Source of the DNA: G965222505 sp965222505
GTDB lineage: Bacteria; Bacteroidota; Rhodothermia; Rhodothermales; DATKEJ01
Assembly: GCA_965222505.1 (NCBI GenBank)
Contig: OZ244956.1
Coordinates: 5,208,001 to 5,272,000 of the forward strand
DNA: 64,000 bases
Direction of reading: 5' to 3'
Notes under the pieces: model-generated
The model's input: the letters and a program-made list of their open reading frames with translations, nothing else
Database searches by the model: none
What the model was told of the DNA's origin: nothing
Translations under genes and position numbers: made by a program
Shown: piece by piece, positions 34,172 through 43,781 of the stretch
How positions within the stretch are numbered: the stretch's first letter is position 1
Layout of the letters: each line of letters begins with the position of its first letter

Positions 34172-35232
34172 TAAGGTGTGGCAACGGCCAACCGTTTGTT
34201 CCAGCTATGGATGATTTGCTCGAACGTTGTTTGGAGATCAACGGTAATGTCCCATTTGGGGTAGTGGGCCCGCATTTTGGTCAAATCGGAATAGTAGCAA
34301 ATGTGGTCGCCGATGCGGTTTTCTTCCGAGTAGCTCCAGTTCATGGGTTTCCCGGAGATTGATTCGGCCAGGTCAAAGGCTTCGATCATGGAGATGGAAT
34401 TGTCTTTGCCCCCGCCGATGTTATAGACCTCACCCATGCGGGGGGCCTGAATGAAGGCATCCATAAACCGAACCACATCATTTGAATGGATGTTGTCCCG
34501 AACTTGTTTGGCTTTGTACCCGAAGACGGTATAGTGTTTTCCTTCCAGATTACACTTGATCAGGTAGCTCAGGAAGCCGTGGAGTTCAACGCCGGAGTGT
34601 GCCGGTCCCGTCAGGCAGCCGCCACGGAGGCAGCAGGTTGGCATCCCAAAATACCGGCCATATTCCTGTACCATGATGTCTCCAGCCACCTTGGATGCGC
34701 CAAACAGGGAGTGTTTTGATTGGTCGATCCGGAAGGTTTCGGGGATACCATTGACATAGGCCGGATCGGCATAATCCCAACGGGTTTCCTTCTCGACGAG
34801 GTCAATTTCGTTCGGGGCATCGCCATAGACCTTGTTCGTACTCATGTGGCAGAACGGGGCATCGAGCGAGAATTGCCGGTTGGCTTCTAACAGATTTACC
34901 GTGCCAACGGCATTCACGTCGAAGTCGATGAGGGGGATGTCGCGGGCTTTATCGTGCGAAGGTTGAGCCGCTGAGTGTACGATGGCCTCAAACCGTTCCT
35001 CTTTGAACAGCGCCAGCACGCGCTCCCGGTCGCGGATGTCAATGGCTATGTGACGGAAGTGGGGGAGGGTGCGTTGGAGTTCTTCGGTTTGCCAACTGGT
35101 ATCGCCGGCTGGGCCAAAAAATTCACGGCGCATGTTGTTATCAACGCCGACCACCTCATGGCCTTGGGCATGGAAGTATCGAACGGCTTCAGAACCAATA
35201 AGTCCACTGGAGCCGGTGACAAGAATTTTCAT
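34171..35232 (-). CDS. CDP-paratose 2-epimerase-like SDR
   Basis: A 353-residue extended short-chain dehydrogenase. The NAD loop is VTGSSGLIGSEAVRYF, the second strand VGVDNNMRREFFG, and a conserved CLRGGCLTGPAHSGVELHGF. The YxxxK of most SDRs appears here as SLFGASK, with Phe in place of Tyr; from memory this subfamily (close to CDP-tyvelose/paratose epimerase) shares that change, so it is not proof of inactivity. It should epimerise or reduce a nucleotide sugar for surface glycans. It starts an operon with the WcaI-like transferase, after a 179-bp gap behind tamB. Confidence 0.88.
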   Translation of the reverse strand: MKILVTGSSGLIGSEAVRYFHAQGHEVVGVDNNMRREFFGPAGDTSWQTEELQRTLPHFRHIAIDIRDRERVLALFKEERFEAIVHSAAQPSHDKARDIPLIDFDVNAVGTVNLLEANRQFSLDAPFCHMSTNKVYGDAPNEIDLVEKETRWDYADPAYVNGIPETFRIDQSKHSLFGASKVAGDIMVQEYGRYFGMPTCCLRGGCLTGPAHSGVELHGFLSYLIKCNLEGKHYTVFGYKAKQVRDNIHSNDVVRFMDAFIQAPRMGEVYNIGGGKDNSISMIEAFDLAESISGKPMNWSYSEENRIGDHICYYSDLTKMRAHYPKWDITVDLQTTFEQIIHSWNKRLAVATP

Positions 35233-35276
35233 CTTTTCTGGTTGGTTTGTAGCAGGGGGTTGCTTCTCAATGCATG

Positions 35277-35321
35277 TTTCCTACCATCCCTTTAGGACGG
35301 CAGAAAATACAGGGTAGGAAA
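35277..35321. promoter_or_regulatory. inverted repeat in epimerase 5' region
   Basis: TTTCCTACC (35277-35285) faces GGTAGGAAA (35313-35321), a perfect 9-bp inverted repeat 27 bases apart, 45 bp upstream of the epimerase gene on the minus strand. It could be an untranslated-leader hairpin or a split operator. The sequence alone does not decide. Confidence 0.4.
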
Positions 35322-35332
35322 GGGTGTAACAA

Positions 35333-35393
35333 CTGCCCCGCAGGGTCTCCGCTAAAAATTACAGATAAAGGATAGTTGAGCGATGTGGGGCAG
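35333..35393 (-). terminator. possible terminator after tamB
   Basis: CTGCCCCGCA (35333-35342) pairs with TGTGGGGCAG (35384-35393) at nine of ten positions, 18 bp beyond the tamB stop on the minus strand. The loop is long (41 bases) and there is no good T-run, so rho-independent action is uncertain. Confidence 0.35.
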
Positions 35394-35411
35394 GAAGTAG
35401 GGCGTTTTCAA

Positions 35412-38400
35412 CTAATCCTTGTCATTTCTCAGGGGTGGGGGGATTTCTTCCGCTGGGACCGTCCCCCGTACGCGCCGTCGGAATTGTTTCCAGGTGGCAA
35501 ATTCTGTTTGATAGACCAATCCCGCACCATATGAGGTCCCGATGACAGACGAGGATTCCAGGAAGTCATCCTCTCGCCGGTAAAATGCTTCGACAAGCAC
35601 GTTGGGTGTCAGTTGGTATTCGATAACCAGTGCACCCCGAAGCCGATCATTGGGTTGATCACCGCCTTCGTATATCCCTTCGCCCCGGATGATCAGTCGT
35701 TCATCCTGGAGCCGAAGGGCAAAACCGTACGTCAGGTCAAGGGCTTCCAGATTGTTTTGCTGGACACCGAAGTTCAGGTCCAGGTTGAATGCTTCGTTGG
35801 CAAAACGGTTGAACTGGCTGGCCACCAGTTGGGAGAGGCTGGTGAAAAACAACTGGTTTGCCGCATCTGCAAAATCAGGAGCCTGGGAAGTGGTCAACAG
35901 GAAAGAATTGGTGAGGAGTACACTGGTGGCATATTCAGCAGCGCGGTCTGGTTGATTTACAACCGTTTCCAAAAGCTCAGGCACTTGCTGGAATGAACGT
36001 TCGTCCCGGTCAATTTTAAGGCTCAGGTCTACCAGGGGAGAAGTCACGCGGTTGGACAGATTCATCTGAATGACCATCGGGACTCTTACGCTGGGGTTAT
36101 CCACCGGTAAGCCGGCCAGGGATGCGCGGGTACGGTAGGTGGCCGGGATGGTCAGGAGGGGGTCCAGGGGGTCATTATCCCATACGATGGTTCCTCCCGG
36201 CTCCAGAATAAACCGACGGGCAAATACGTCTTGGGCCGTGAAGAGGTAATCGCCACTATCCACCGTAAACGTCCCAAAGGTCGTGTATTCGCCGCCCCGG
36301 CGTTGAAACTGTATTCGCCCCTGGCCCACAGCATTCATCACATCGCCCAGGAGGGGATCGAAAACCAGGTGTACGGTTGAACCGGGAGGTGCGGCAATAT
36401 TCAGGTTCATATTTAGCCCATCGAGGAAGCTGCGTTCTCCACGGGGGCGGCTCGCCAACACATTTCTTCTCCGCTGAGGGGCTTGTTGAACGGAAGAAGT
36501 TGAGTCAACAAAAGTGATGAACGTTTCGTCGGAGAAGGTCTGGACGGCTAAAATGGGGATAAAAAGCTCACTTCGTGTGCTGGTGACGGCATCTGAGGAA
36601 CGAAGCTCTGCATTGTAGAGCGGCCCTGTAAGAGAGGCTGTGCCGGAAGCCCAGATGTGGCCGTAAAAGGGGAGGTCTTGACTGTTGGCCACATCAATGA
36701 TCTGAAAATCTTGCAGGATGCCAACAAGGTCAAAGGAAAAGAACTTGTACGCATTAAACAGGATGCCCCCCGTCACCTGGGCGGTACCGCCTGTCTGGTC
36801 TGTAACCGCTATCCCATCGAACTGAAACCCTTCGCGGTTTATCTTGAAGGGGCCTGCCACCTGATACCTCAGGTTAAATTCAGGCAGGGTAACCGCTGCA
36901 TCGCGGGCTTCAAATGAGGCATCAAAGACGGGTTGGGCAAAGGTTCCTTTGATAGTGCCGGATCCCACGGCATACCCCTGGGCCTGATCTAGAAACTTGA
37001 AGATGTAGTCGAAAAAGAACAGGTCGAGTCGGCGTGCTTCAAAGGCCAGGTCCAATGCGCCGGGGTTTTCAGCAAGAGTCTGGGCACGTAGGCCGGGTAG
37101 CCGCAGCGAGCCCGTAATGCGGACGTCGTTATCCTGGGCCGTATCGAGGTTGGGGTCCGGCTGGAATACCACCGCTTCTACAAACAGCCGCCCGGCTTCT
37201 GTAGGGTCATACTGGCTGGACAGGCGAAACGTCCCGAGGTTGCGGTTATTGATCGACAGTGCTTCAACATTGATCTGACCTTGCGCCTCCGGTTGGGCCA
37301 GTCCTCCCTTTAATGTGACCGAAGCATTCAGGGCGCCACCAAGTGGATAGTTCATCGCCATAGCGTCCGACCATTCATCTAGCCTGATATGCTCAGCCGT
37401 AAGGGTAAGGGCATCATCGGGCCGGTCTGATAATACGCCTTCTAACCGAACCCGTTGGCGCTGCTCCAGATCCGGGGCCAAGGTGCGGTACCCTTCAACA
37501 AGTAGCCCGGACAAGACATAGGCATCCTGATATGCGTCAACACGGGCGGGTCTCTGTGTGGCCCATGTGTAGTTTGTGGTGTTGATTGATGCGTGTTTCA
37601 AGGTCAATCGATTCCGATCCGGCAACAAGTCAATCTGGGCGGTAAGGTCAATATTATCCGTGGTGGGCGTATTTGCACTGGTAATTTCAAGCTGTCCTTC
37701 TCTAAATCGGTATTTGGCCTCGGCGTTTACCTGGGTAAAGGATCGGTCTCGCACATTGACGAAGGGGGCATGAATACGTGCTTCGGCCGTGAGCACATCG
37801 TTCAACACAGGGGCATAAGGGGTGTCGATCTGTAGGGATGCGGTGAGGGGATGAATAAATGTACTTGGGAAAGAGAGCGAATCCGTATTCAAGCGCAGGC
37901 TCAGATCAAGGTGCTGTGCGTCCAGGCTACCCTCTGCCCGAAACACAAGTCCTTTCAGGGGGGCGCTCCAGCCCGGCACCCAAGGGGACAGCCAAGTTGA
38001 ATCTTTGATCCGGACTTGAGCCGATAATGAGAGCGGTTCATTAAACCCTCGGGATTGTAGGAAATCTTCTACCTGTGCTTGTTGTTTTAATGCCGCCTGA
38101 AAGGCAAGCGAATCGGGCGTGGTACTTTCAAAAACGATGGCATAGGGTTTTTGAATCGTTTCGTGGAGAGATCGCATCAGGGCCTCTTCCCAGAGGGTTG
38201 CCGTTTCCACAAACACGTCCAGAGAAAACGGGCCATGTAAATCGGCTTCAACCCAATCGCCCTTGAATGCTACATGGGTGTCTACATTGTTTGACCTTTG
38301 TATGGTCAGGTCATGGGTCGCGGCAGCCAGAACGGTTGTGTCCTCTTCAACGATCCATCGAGATGGATCGAGCACAATACGACCTTCTCCCTGAATACGG

Positions 38401-40094
38401 TTCATCTGGGCACCTGAGCCGGTAAACCACAGGGTGCCGGACACACGGGATGAACGATTGACAACAGGATGGGGTGGTGGGAGCCAATCAAAGAAGTCAA
38501 AAGTCCGGAGGCGCGTGGCAATCGTATAGGATGGATCTGGCTGCCGAAAATCAATATCGGCTATCGTCTCAAGGGCCTGAGGGCCATATACATAATTCAA
38601 ATCAACAGTGGCCTGTCGATCAGTCCATTCCAATGCCAGACGAAGGCTGTCCATTGGATGCGTATCCCAGGATGCATTTCCGAGTTGTAGTCTGGTGCTG
38701 GTTCGCAAGCTGTCCAGCGTAGTACCGGAGCCTTGACTGATTAAGCGCCCGTTCAATAGGGTAGCCGGGGGATTGCCGATAGGCCACTGGCTCAGGTCCA
38801 CATCCGTCAGGGTCAGGTCTAGATTGTGGGTCAGGGGGCCAAAAAATGACTTTGCCAGGCTGATATTGCCTTCTATTTCGCCGGCAGGATGTTGTAAGGC
38901 GAGTATGTTTTTGGATGACCAGGCCATTCGATCCTCTTGAAAACGAAGCGTACCGGAGGCGGTACCGCCCAATGCCCCCCGTGAAAAGCGTGTCCAGCGC
39001 GGGTCATTGGAAGGGGTTGCGCGGAAATCCGCTGCCAGGAGGGATGGAGCATCCAGGGTGAATTGGTACCGGGCCGAATCCGGGAGTCCGACAACGGAGC
39101 CCTCCACCTTGAAGAAACTTTTGCCGGTTGTAACTTCCAGTTTACTTAAGGTTAGCCGTTCCATGCTCCCTTGCATCCGTGCTGAAAAACGGGCCTTTTG
39201 GTTGAAGGGAAAGGGAATACCTGGAAAAAAAGCCATCCAATCATCAGGACTTACAATGCTTTGCAGGATTCGTAGATCGGTAATGGCTGGTGGGGGTTGT
39301 TTACCTTTTGGGCCGATGGATGGTGGGGAAATGTCTAGTTGGAGGCTAACATCCAGCCGGCTTTCGGCTGTCTCGAATTGCAGGGCTTGGACGGACAGGG
39401 CTGGGCCATCCAGGGTCCATTGGCCTTGCAGGTGATGGATGGGGCGTCCAAGTTCAGGCACGTAGCCATTCAGGTGCAACAGGTCGATGAGCTTGACTTC
39501 ATTGTCCCAGTCTATCGAGAAGCGGCTCTCGATGGCGGCAATCTCGGTGTTGGTCACATCGTAGATGGTGCCCTGGGCGACCCCCTGTGGGCGGGGGCCA
39601 TCATTTTGTATGGAGAGGGTGCCGTCGATGATCTCAGCGAAGGCGCTACTGAAGGTCCAGGGGGGGCGTTCATTGAGGTTTGGCCGCCTGCGCTTGAAGA
39701 CTTGGGTCAGATTCCAGGGGCCTACAACCCCACGGGTCAGTGAGAAATGTGGCCGGAAAAGCTGGAGTTGCCGCAGGGTTATGGATTGCCGAAAGAGGTT
39801 GAGCCAGGAGGCTTGGACCACCACGGAGTCGATGAAAAGCAGGGGGTGGCCGTCGGGGGTATGGATGGCTACATCTCGCGCATACAGGTCATTGACCAAG
39901 TTGCCTTCCAGCGTACCTATGGAGAGGCTGCCCTGGTACGTACGGTTGAATTGGGCCTGGAGTTGTCTGCTGAGGCCTTCGCGGCCCAGTTTGGTTTGTG
40001 TGAGGGCAAAGGATAAAAGGGCAAGGCCAAGCAGGATCAGCAGGGTTACCTTGAGGGTGCCCTTCGGGATTTTATATATCCTTTCCCGAACCAT
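35412..40094 (-). CDS. tamB: TamB/AsmA-like translocation and assembly protein
   Basis: A 1560-residue protein anchored by one N-terminal membrane helix (about 15-33, TLLILLGLALLSFALT) and otherwise beta-helical. The N-terminal region (QAQFNRTYQGSLSIGTLEGN, then HTPDGHPLLFIDSVVVQA) is typical AsmA/TamB, and the C-terminal 400 residues form the DUF490 end (GTFTVDSGDYLFTAQDVFAR, GGTIVWDNDPLDPLLTIPA, then a strand-rich tail). TamB-type proteins bridge the periplasm and move lipids or help insert outer-membrane proteins. No TamA/BamA partner is adjacent. It follows the BatC-like gene by 21 bp and is probably part of the same run. Length is within the usual range. Confidence 0.93.
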   Translation of the reverse strand: MVRERIYKIPKGTLKVTLLILLGLALLSFALTQTKLGREGLSRQLQAQFNRTYQGSLSIGTLEGNLVNDLYARDVAIHTPDGHPLLFIDSVVVQASWLNLFRQSITLRQLQLFRPHFSLTRGVVGPWNLTQVFKRRRPNLNERPPWTFSSAFAEIIDGTLSIQNDGPRPQGVAQGTIYDVTNTEIAAIESRFSIDWDNEVKLIDLLHLNGYVPELGRPIHHLQGQWTLDGPALSVQALQFETAESRLDVSLQLDISPPSIGPKGKQPPPAITDLRILQSIVSPDDWMAFFPGIPFPFNQKARFSARMQGSMERLTLSKLEVTTGKSFFKVEGSVVGLPDSARYQFTLDAPSLLAADFRATPSNDPRWTRFSRGALGGTASGTLRFQEDRMAWSSKNILALQHPAGEIEGNISLAKSFFGPLTHNLDLTLTDVDLSQWPIGNPPATLLNGRLISQGSGTTLDSLRTSTRLQLGNASWDTHPMDSLRLALEWTDRQATVDLNYVYGPQALETIADIDFRQPDPSYTIATRLRTFDFFDWLPPPHPVVNRSSRVSGTLWFTGSGAQMNRIQGEGRIVLDPSRWIVEEDTTVLAAATHDLTIQRSNNVDTHVAFKGDWVEADLHGPFSLDVFVETATLWEEALMRSLHETIQKPYAIVFESTTPDSLAFQAALKQQAQVEDFLQSRGFNEPLSLSAQVRIKDSTWLSPWVPGWSAPLKGLVFRAEGSLDAQHLDLSLRLNTDSLSFPSTFIHPLTASLQIDTPYAPVLNDVLTAEARIHAPFVNVRDRSFTQVNAEAKYRFREGQLEITSANTPTTDNIDLTAQIDLLPDRNRLTLKHASINTTNYTWATQRPARVDAYQDAYVLSGLLVEGYRTLAPDLEQRQRVRLEGVLSDRPDDALTLTAEHIRLDEWSDAMAMNYPLGGALNASVTLKGGLAQPEAQGQINVEALSINNRNLGTFRLSSQYDPTEAGRLFVEAVVFQPDPNLDTAQDNDVRITGSLRLPGLRAQTLAENPGALDLAFEARRLDLFFFDYIFKFLDQAQGYAVGSGTIKGTFAQPVFDASFEARDAAVTLPEFNLRYQVAGPFKINREGFQFDGIAVTDQTGGTAQVTGGILFNAYKFFSFDLVGILQDFQIIDVANSQDLPFYGHIWASGTASLTGPLYNAELRSSDAVTSTRSELFIPILAVQTFSDETFITFVDSTSSVQQAPQRRRNVLASRPRGERSFLDGLNMNLNIAAPPGSTVHLVFDPLLGDVMNAVGQGRIQFQRRGGEYTTFGTFTVDSGDYLFTAQDVFARRFILEPGGTIVWDNDPLDPLLTIPATYRTRASLAGLPVDNPSVRVPMVIQMNLSNRVTSPLVDLSLKIDRDERSFQQVPELLETVVNQPDRAAEYATSVLLTNSFLLTTSQAPDFADAANQLFFTSLSQLVASQFNRFANEAFNLDLNFGVQQNNLEALDLTYGFALRLQDERLIIRGEGIYEGGDQPNDRLRGALVIEYQLTPNVLVEAFYRREDDFLESSSVIGTSYGAGLVYQTEFATWKQFRRRVRGTVPAEEIPPPLRNDKD

Positions 40095-40115
40095 GCGCCA
40101 ACAACCTCATTCGCT

Positions 40116-40859
40116 TTACCAATCCTTTTCTACATTACGTTTGTGTCCTTTCATCCGGCGGACATCCTTGAGCAATTCCTTTTCATCCGTTTGCATGGCT
40201 TCAAGGATGCGTTCGGCTTGCTCTTTGCTCATCTGGCTTGGGTCCTGAGGGGGGGGCGGTTCTTGTTGCTGTTCTCCGTTATCGGGCTCGTCGGGTTGGG
40301 GTTGATCTTGTTGTTGATCTGGATCTTGTTCTTCCTGATTCTCCTGGGGTTCTTGCTGCTGGTTTTCCTGGCCGTCGTTGTTGGGTTGTTGTTGCTGATT
40401 TTGTTGCCCTTGCTGTTGCTGTTGTTGCTGTTGCATTTGCCGCTGGACAAACTCATAATTGTACCGGGCTTCCTCATTCTCGGGGTTTGCCAGCAGGCTT
40501 TGCCGGTAATAATCCAGCGCAGACTGGATATCTTGGTTTTGGAAGGCATTGTTGCCCGCATTGAAGGCGGCTCTGCTACGGTCCTCATCTGAATCAGCTG
40601 TTCGCAGGGCATGGGTAAAAGCTTCAGCCGCCTCCTTGAATTTCCCTTCTTTGTGCAGCGCAGCGGCGAAATTGTTGTATAAACCTGATGTGGTTGCCCC
40701 CGGCGTTTCTGTATCTGCTTCTTGAAGTCCTTCTCGGAACGTGTTCGCAGCCTCGGCAAATTTTTCGGCCTTATACTGCGTATTGCCCTTGCGCCCTTTT
40801 TTGCTGCCATCATCGACAGCTAGAAAGGCGATGGCGAAAATAAGTGCTATACGAAGCAT
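40116..40859 (-). CDS. BatC/BatE-like TPR protein, Q-rich tail
   Basis: A 247-residue protein with a short N-terminal hydrophobic stretch, TPR repeats (residues about 25-135: GNTQYKAEKFAEAANTFREG, then KEGKFKEAAEAFTHAL, and NQDIQSALDYYRQSLLANP), and a low-complexity Gln/Asn/Pro tail from about 140. Such TPR proteins accompany the von Willebrand domain proteins BatA and BatB in the Bacteroides aerotolerance locus and probably scaffold them on the outer face of the cytoplasmic membrane. The tail carries long CAG/CAA runs that may vary in length. The tail ends in basic residues. Confidence 0.85.
   Translation of the reverse strand: MLRIALIFAIAFLAVDDGSKKGRKGNTQYKAEKFAEAANTFREGLQEADTETPGATTSGLYNNFAAALHKEGKFKEAAEAFTHALRTADSDEDRSRAAFNAGNNAFQNQDIQSALDYYRQSLLANPENEEARYNYEFVQRQMQQQQQQQQGQQNQQQQPNNDGQENQQQEPQENQEEQDPDQQQDQPQPDEPDNGEQQQEPPPPQDPSQMSKEQAERILEAMQTDEKELLKDVRRMKGHKRNVEKDW
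40376..40441. repeat. CAG/CAA (Gln) microsatellite tract
   Basis: A run of about 20 glutamine codons with few interruptions, read on the minus strand (TTGTTGCTGTTGCTGTTG on the plus strand). It encodes the start of the Q-rich tail of the BatC-like protein. Such tracts change length by slippage and the frame could shift. Confidence 0.7.
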
Positions 40860-40945
40860 GGACTTTTACTTGGGATGTTGAGGCCAGGGCCTCCTTTAGA
40901 GATCACAACACGTTGAAGTACAACGCCGAACCTACCGTTCGGGTT

Positions 40946-41992
40946 CTAGGCATCCGCATCGTCGGGGGCGGTTTCAGGTTGTGTTTGAACCGGTCTTCGG
41001 TCTGACATTACCCGTTCTGCAATAAACAGGAAAAGGGCCAGGGCCAGGGGCCACTGGAATTTTTCTTCGTACTCTTCAAACACTTGCTGGTCAAAGGCAT
41101 GCTTGTCCAGCCGTTGTAAGGCCTCGGTCAGGTCGGATAGCGAACTGGCGGTACGGGTAATTCTGAAGTAGCCCCCGTCCCGGGTTAACTGAAGCAGGGC
41201 TTCCTCTTCCAGTTTCGTTTGAACATTGTTGCCTTGCTTGTCTTTCTTAAACCCAACCTGCCGGCCATTTTGATATTGCGGAATGGGAACGCCTTCCGTT
41301 TCCCCAACGCCGGCGGCAAACATGATCACCTCGGCCCGGCGTGCGGCATCGATGAGGTCTTCGGCTTCCACATGGTTTTCTCCATCGGATACGAAAATGA
41401 CGGCTTTGGTCCGGTTGGGTTCTTGCGTCTGGGTACCGGTCGACTCGAACATCTGTAGGATGCGGTTGACCGCTGCATTGTAGTTGGTGCCGGGTGTTGG
41501 GATCAGTGACGGCTCGGCAATGTCCAAAAAAAGCTGAAATGCTGAATAATCCAGGGTTAACGGGCATTGCACGAAGGCATCACCCGCAAACAAAACCAGG
41601 CCAACGCGGTCCCCGGTCAGTTCATCCAGCAATTTGCGGATCTCGAATTTGGCCCGTGTTAGTCGGTTGGGGAGGACGTCCTGGGCCAACATGGATTCGG
41701 AGACATCCAGTGCAATGACCAAATCGACGCCTTCGCGTTTGAATTCCTGTAACTTGGAGCCAAATCGGGGGCCTGCCAGGGCAACCACCAACGCCAGCAG
41801 GCCGAGGACAACGACGGTTGCTTTATACCGCCGTCGGCGAGGGCTGACGGCTGATGCAAGGCGGCGCACCAACGAACGGTCTCCAAACCGTTCGAATGCT
41901 TTCCGGCGCTGCCAGGCTGCCCATAGGAACAACCCGACGGCTGCAGGAGCCGCCAGAAGGGCAAGTAAATAGGTAGGGTGTAGCCAATCCAT
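40946..41992 (-). CDS. batB: BatB-like vWA domain membrane protein
   Basis: A 348-residue protein with membrane helices near both ends (about 8-25 and 315-332) and a von Willebrand factor A domain between. The MIDAS metal site reads VIALDVSESML (DxSxS), followed by LVLFAGDAFVQCPLT and VSDGENHVE. Bat proteins support survival under oxygen or envelope stress and probably form a complex on the periplasmic side, through their vWA faces. It follows BatA by 19 bp. The pair BatA-BatB is the core of the aerotolerance cluster. Confidence 0.92.
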   Translation of the reverse strand: MDWLHPTYLLALLAAPAAVGLFLWAAWQRRKAFERFGDRSLVRRLASAVSPRRRRYKATVVVLGLLALVVALAGPRFGSKLQEFKREGVDLVIALDVSESMLAQDVLPNRLTRAKFEIRKLLDELTGDRVGLVLFAGDAFVQCPLTLDYSAFQLFLDIAEPSLIPTPGTNYNAAVNRILQMFESTGTQTQEPNRTKAVIFVSDGENHVEAEDLIDAARRAEVIMFAAGVGETEGVPIPQYQNGRQVGFKKDKQGNNVQTKLEEEALLQLTRDGGYFRITRTASSLSDLTEALQRLDKHAFDQQVFEEYEEKFQWPLALALFLFIAERVMSDRRPVQTQPETAPDDADA

Positions 41993-42011
41993 AGCACTCT
42001 TCTCCGCGTCG

Positions 42012-42995
42012 TCAGGGCATGGCCCGAAGCCGGGTCGTACCCAAGAGGATCTCCAACATAATCAGAATAAAGGCCGGCCAGAGAAACAGGTGAAATAACT
42101 CGGCATAGTTGGTGTAAATACGTTCCTCAACTTTGGTTTTTTCCAGTTGGCCGATCTCATCGTAGATTGTTCGGAGCGCCTGGGTGTTGGTGGCCCGAAA
42201 ATATTGGCCGCCGGTTTTGCCGGCCACATTTCTGAGGGTTTCCTCATCGATTTGTACCGGCACCTGCGTTACCCTGCGTCCGCTGAAGGGGTCATTGGTC
42301 GTGTAAGGCGCGGTGCCCCGTGCGCCCACACCGATGGTATAGACCCGAACGCCCATGGTCCCCGCTACGTCTGCTGCTGTGCCAGGGTCAATCTCCCCCC
42401 GATTGTTTTGTCCATCGGTTAGGAGAATAACCACCTTGCTGGTTGCTTCAGAATCCTTTAGTCGGTTGACGGCGGTTACGAGGGCCGTTCCTATGGCCGT
42501 TCCGTCATCGATGGCCCCCACTTCGACCTGGGTAAGCATTTCCTGGAGGAACTCATAATCGAGGGTCAGGGGGGTCTGGGTAAAGGCTTGTGCGGCAAAA
42601 ACAATCAGGCCGATGCGGTCGGACAGGCGGTTGGAGATAAACTCACTCGCCACGCGCCGGGCGGCCTCAAACCGATTGGGCCGGAAGTCCTGCGCCTTCA
42701 TGGAAGTTGAGGTGTCCAGGACCAAAACGATGTCTACCCCTTCGGCGAACTGCTCGCGGGTGGTGTTGAGGTCCTGGGGGCGGGCGAGGGCAATGATGCC
42801 CAACGTGATGGCCCCGAGCCGCAGAAGGCGAGGGAGGGATCGGATACGGGTCCAGAAGGTAGGGGGGAGGTGTTCCGTTAGGCGGGTATCACTAAAATGT
42901 AACCCCCGAAGCCGCCGCCCCCGGTACCATTCCCAGATGCCGATCAGGGGGATCAGCAACAGTAAAATGAAAAACTCGGGATGAACAAATCGCAT
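42012..42995 (-). CDS. batA: BatA-like vWA domain membrane protein
   Basis: A 327-residue vWA protein with membrane helices at about 8-22 and 300-318, and a further weak one near 55-75. The MIDAS motif is VLVLDTSTSMKAQDF, followed by LIVFAAQAFTQTPLTLDYEF and LTDGQNNRGEIDPGTAAD. The conserved central strand GVRVYTIGVGARGTAPY is that of BatA. As with BatB, function is envelope-stress related in Bacteroides and Leptospira, with a complex of vWA proteins proposed. The sirtuin gene lies 18 bp upstream on the same strand. Confidence 0.92.
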   Translation of the reverse strand: MRFVHPEFFILLLLIPLIGIWEWYRGRRLRGLHFSDTRLTEHLPPTFWTRIRSLPRLLRLGAITLGIIALARPQDLNTTREQFAEGVDIVLVLDTSTSMKAQDFRPNRFEAARRVASEFISNRLSDRIGLIVFAAQAFTQTPLTLDYEFLQEMLTQVEVGAIDDGTAIGTALVTAVNRLKDSEATSKVVILLTDGQNNRGEIDPGTAADVAGTMGVRVYTIGVGARGTAPYTTNDPFSGRRVTQVPVQIDEETLRNVAGKTGGQYFRATNTQALRTIYDEIGQLEKTKVEERIYTNYAELFHLFLWPAFILIMLEILLGTTRLRAMP

Positions 42996-43013
42996 AAGGA
43001 TTAGGGCAACGGG

Positions 43014-43781
43014 TTAAGGTCGGTTGGCTTGGTGAAACGCGTCGATGGCTTGCAATAGTTGGGGGAGAATTTCACCTGCGGGACCCAACAGGGTTGCATC
43101 AATACGGGATGCAATTGCACTGGGCGCAATGTTAATTTCAGCCACCCCGGCTCCTTGCTCCCGGGCAAGCAGGGGGAGGCCGGCAGCAGGGTAGACCTCG
43201 GCCCGTGTTCCAATACTCAAAAATACATCAGCTTTTGAGGAGGCATGTGTTGCTTTTTCAAGGACCTCCATAGGAAGCATTTCGCCAAACCAGACGACAT
43301 CCGGGCGGATCAAACCAGTACAGGATGTACACCGATGAAGGTCGTCGGGGGGCGTTGGAGACGCGGCTTCTGCGCCGCAGGTATCACAATACAACCGTGC
43401 GAGGTTGCCGTGTAATTCCAGTACGTTCTGGCTTCCGGCTTTTTGATGTAGACCGTCGATATTCTGGGTGACCAGGGTAAAGTCAGGCACGCGTTTTTCA
43501 AGTTCTGTGAGTGCCAGATGGCCGGGGTTGGGGGTGACCTGTTGCAAGGCCTCCCGACGAACCGCATACCATTGCTGTACCCGCAAGGGATTTGCCCGAA
43601 ATGCCTGTGGGGTAGCCAACTCCTCCGGCTTAAAACTGGCCCACAACCCATCGGGATCGCGAAACGTCCGTAATCCGCTTTCTGCGCTTGCACCGGCACC
43701 CGTCAGGACGACGACCCTTTTTGCAAGGGCCAATCGTGCAGCCCAGGTTTCTATTATCCGGTGCAGGGTGGTATCAAGCAT
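43014..43781 (-). CDS. SIR2-type NAD-dependent deacylase
   Basis: A 255-residue class III-type sirtuin. The NAD loop VVVLTGAGASAESGLRTFRD and PDGLWASF, the catalytic His segment TQNIDGLHQKAGSQNVLELHGN, the zinc cysteines in YCDTCGAEA and HRCTSCTGL and FGEMLPMEV complete the fold. I start it at ATG 43781, which overlaps the BatD-like stop by eight bases (ATGCTTGA); the frame could read from 43832, but the upstream residues overlap that gene. It should remove acetyl, succinyl or similar groups from lysines of cytosolic proteins. Its place inside the Bat genes is unusual and may tie the operon to NAD or acylation state. Confidence 0.92.
   Translation of the reverse strand: MLDTTLHRIIETWAARLALAKRVVVLTGAGASAESGLRTFRDPDGLWASFKPEELATPQAFRANPLRVQQWYAVRREALQQVTPNPGHLALTELEKRVPDFTLVTQNIDGLHQKAGSQNVLELHGNLARLYCDTCGAEAASPTPPDDLHRCTSCTGLIRPDVVWFGEMLPMEVLEKATHASSKADVFLSIGTRAEVYPAAGLPLLAREQGAGVAEINIAPSAIASRIDATLLGPAGEILPQLLQAIDAFHQANRP

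Noticed and set aside
34171..35232. Epimerase inactive because Tyr of YxxxK is Phe
   Set aside because: From memory the same Phe is usual in this CDP-paratose-epimerase-like subfamily, so the change does not show loss of activity.
40143..40592. Plus-strand 149-codon hydrophobic frame over the Q-rich tract
   Set aside because: It is the complement of CAG/CAA runs (Leu-rich by necessity), not a membrane protein gene.
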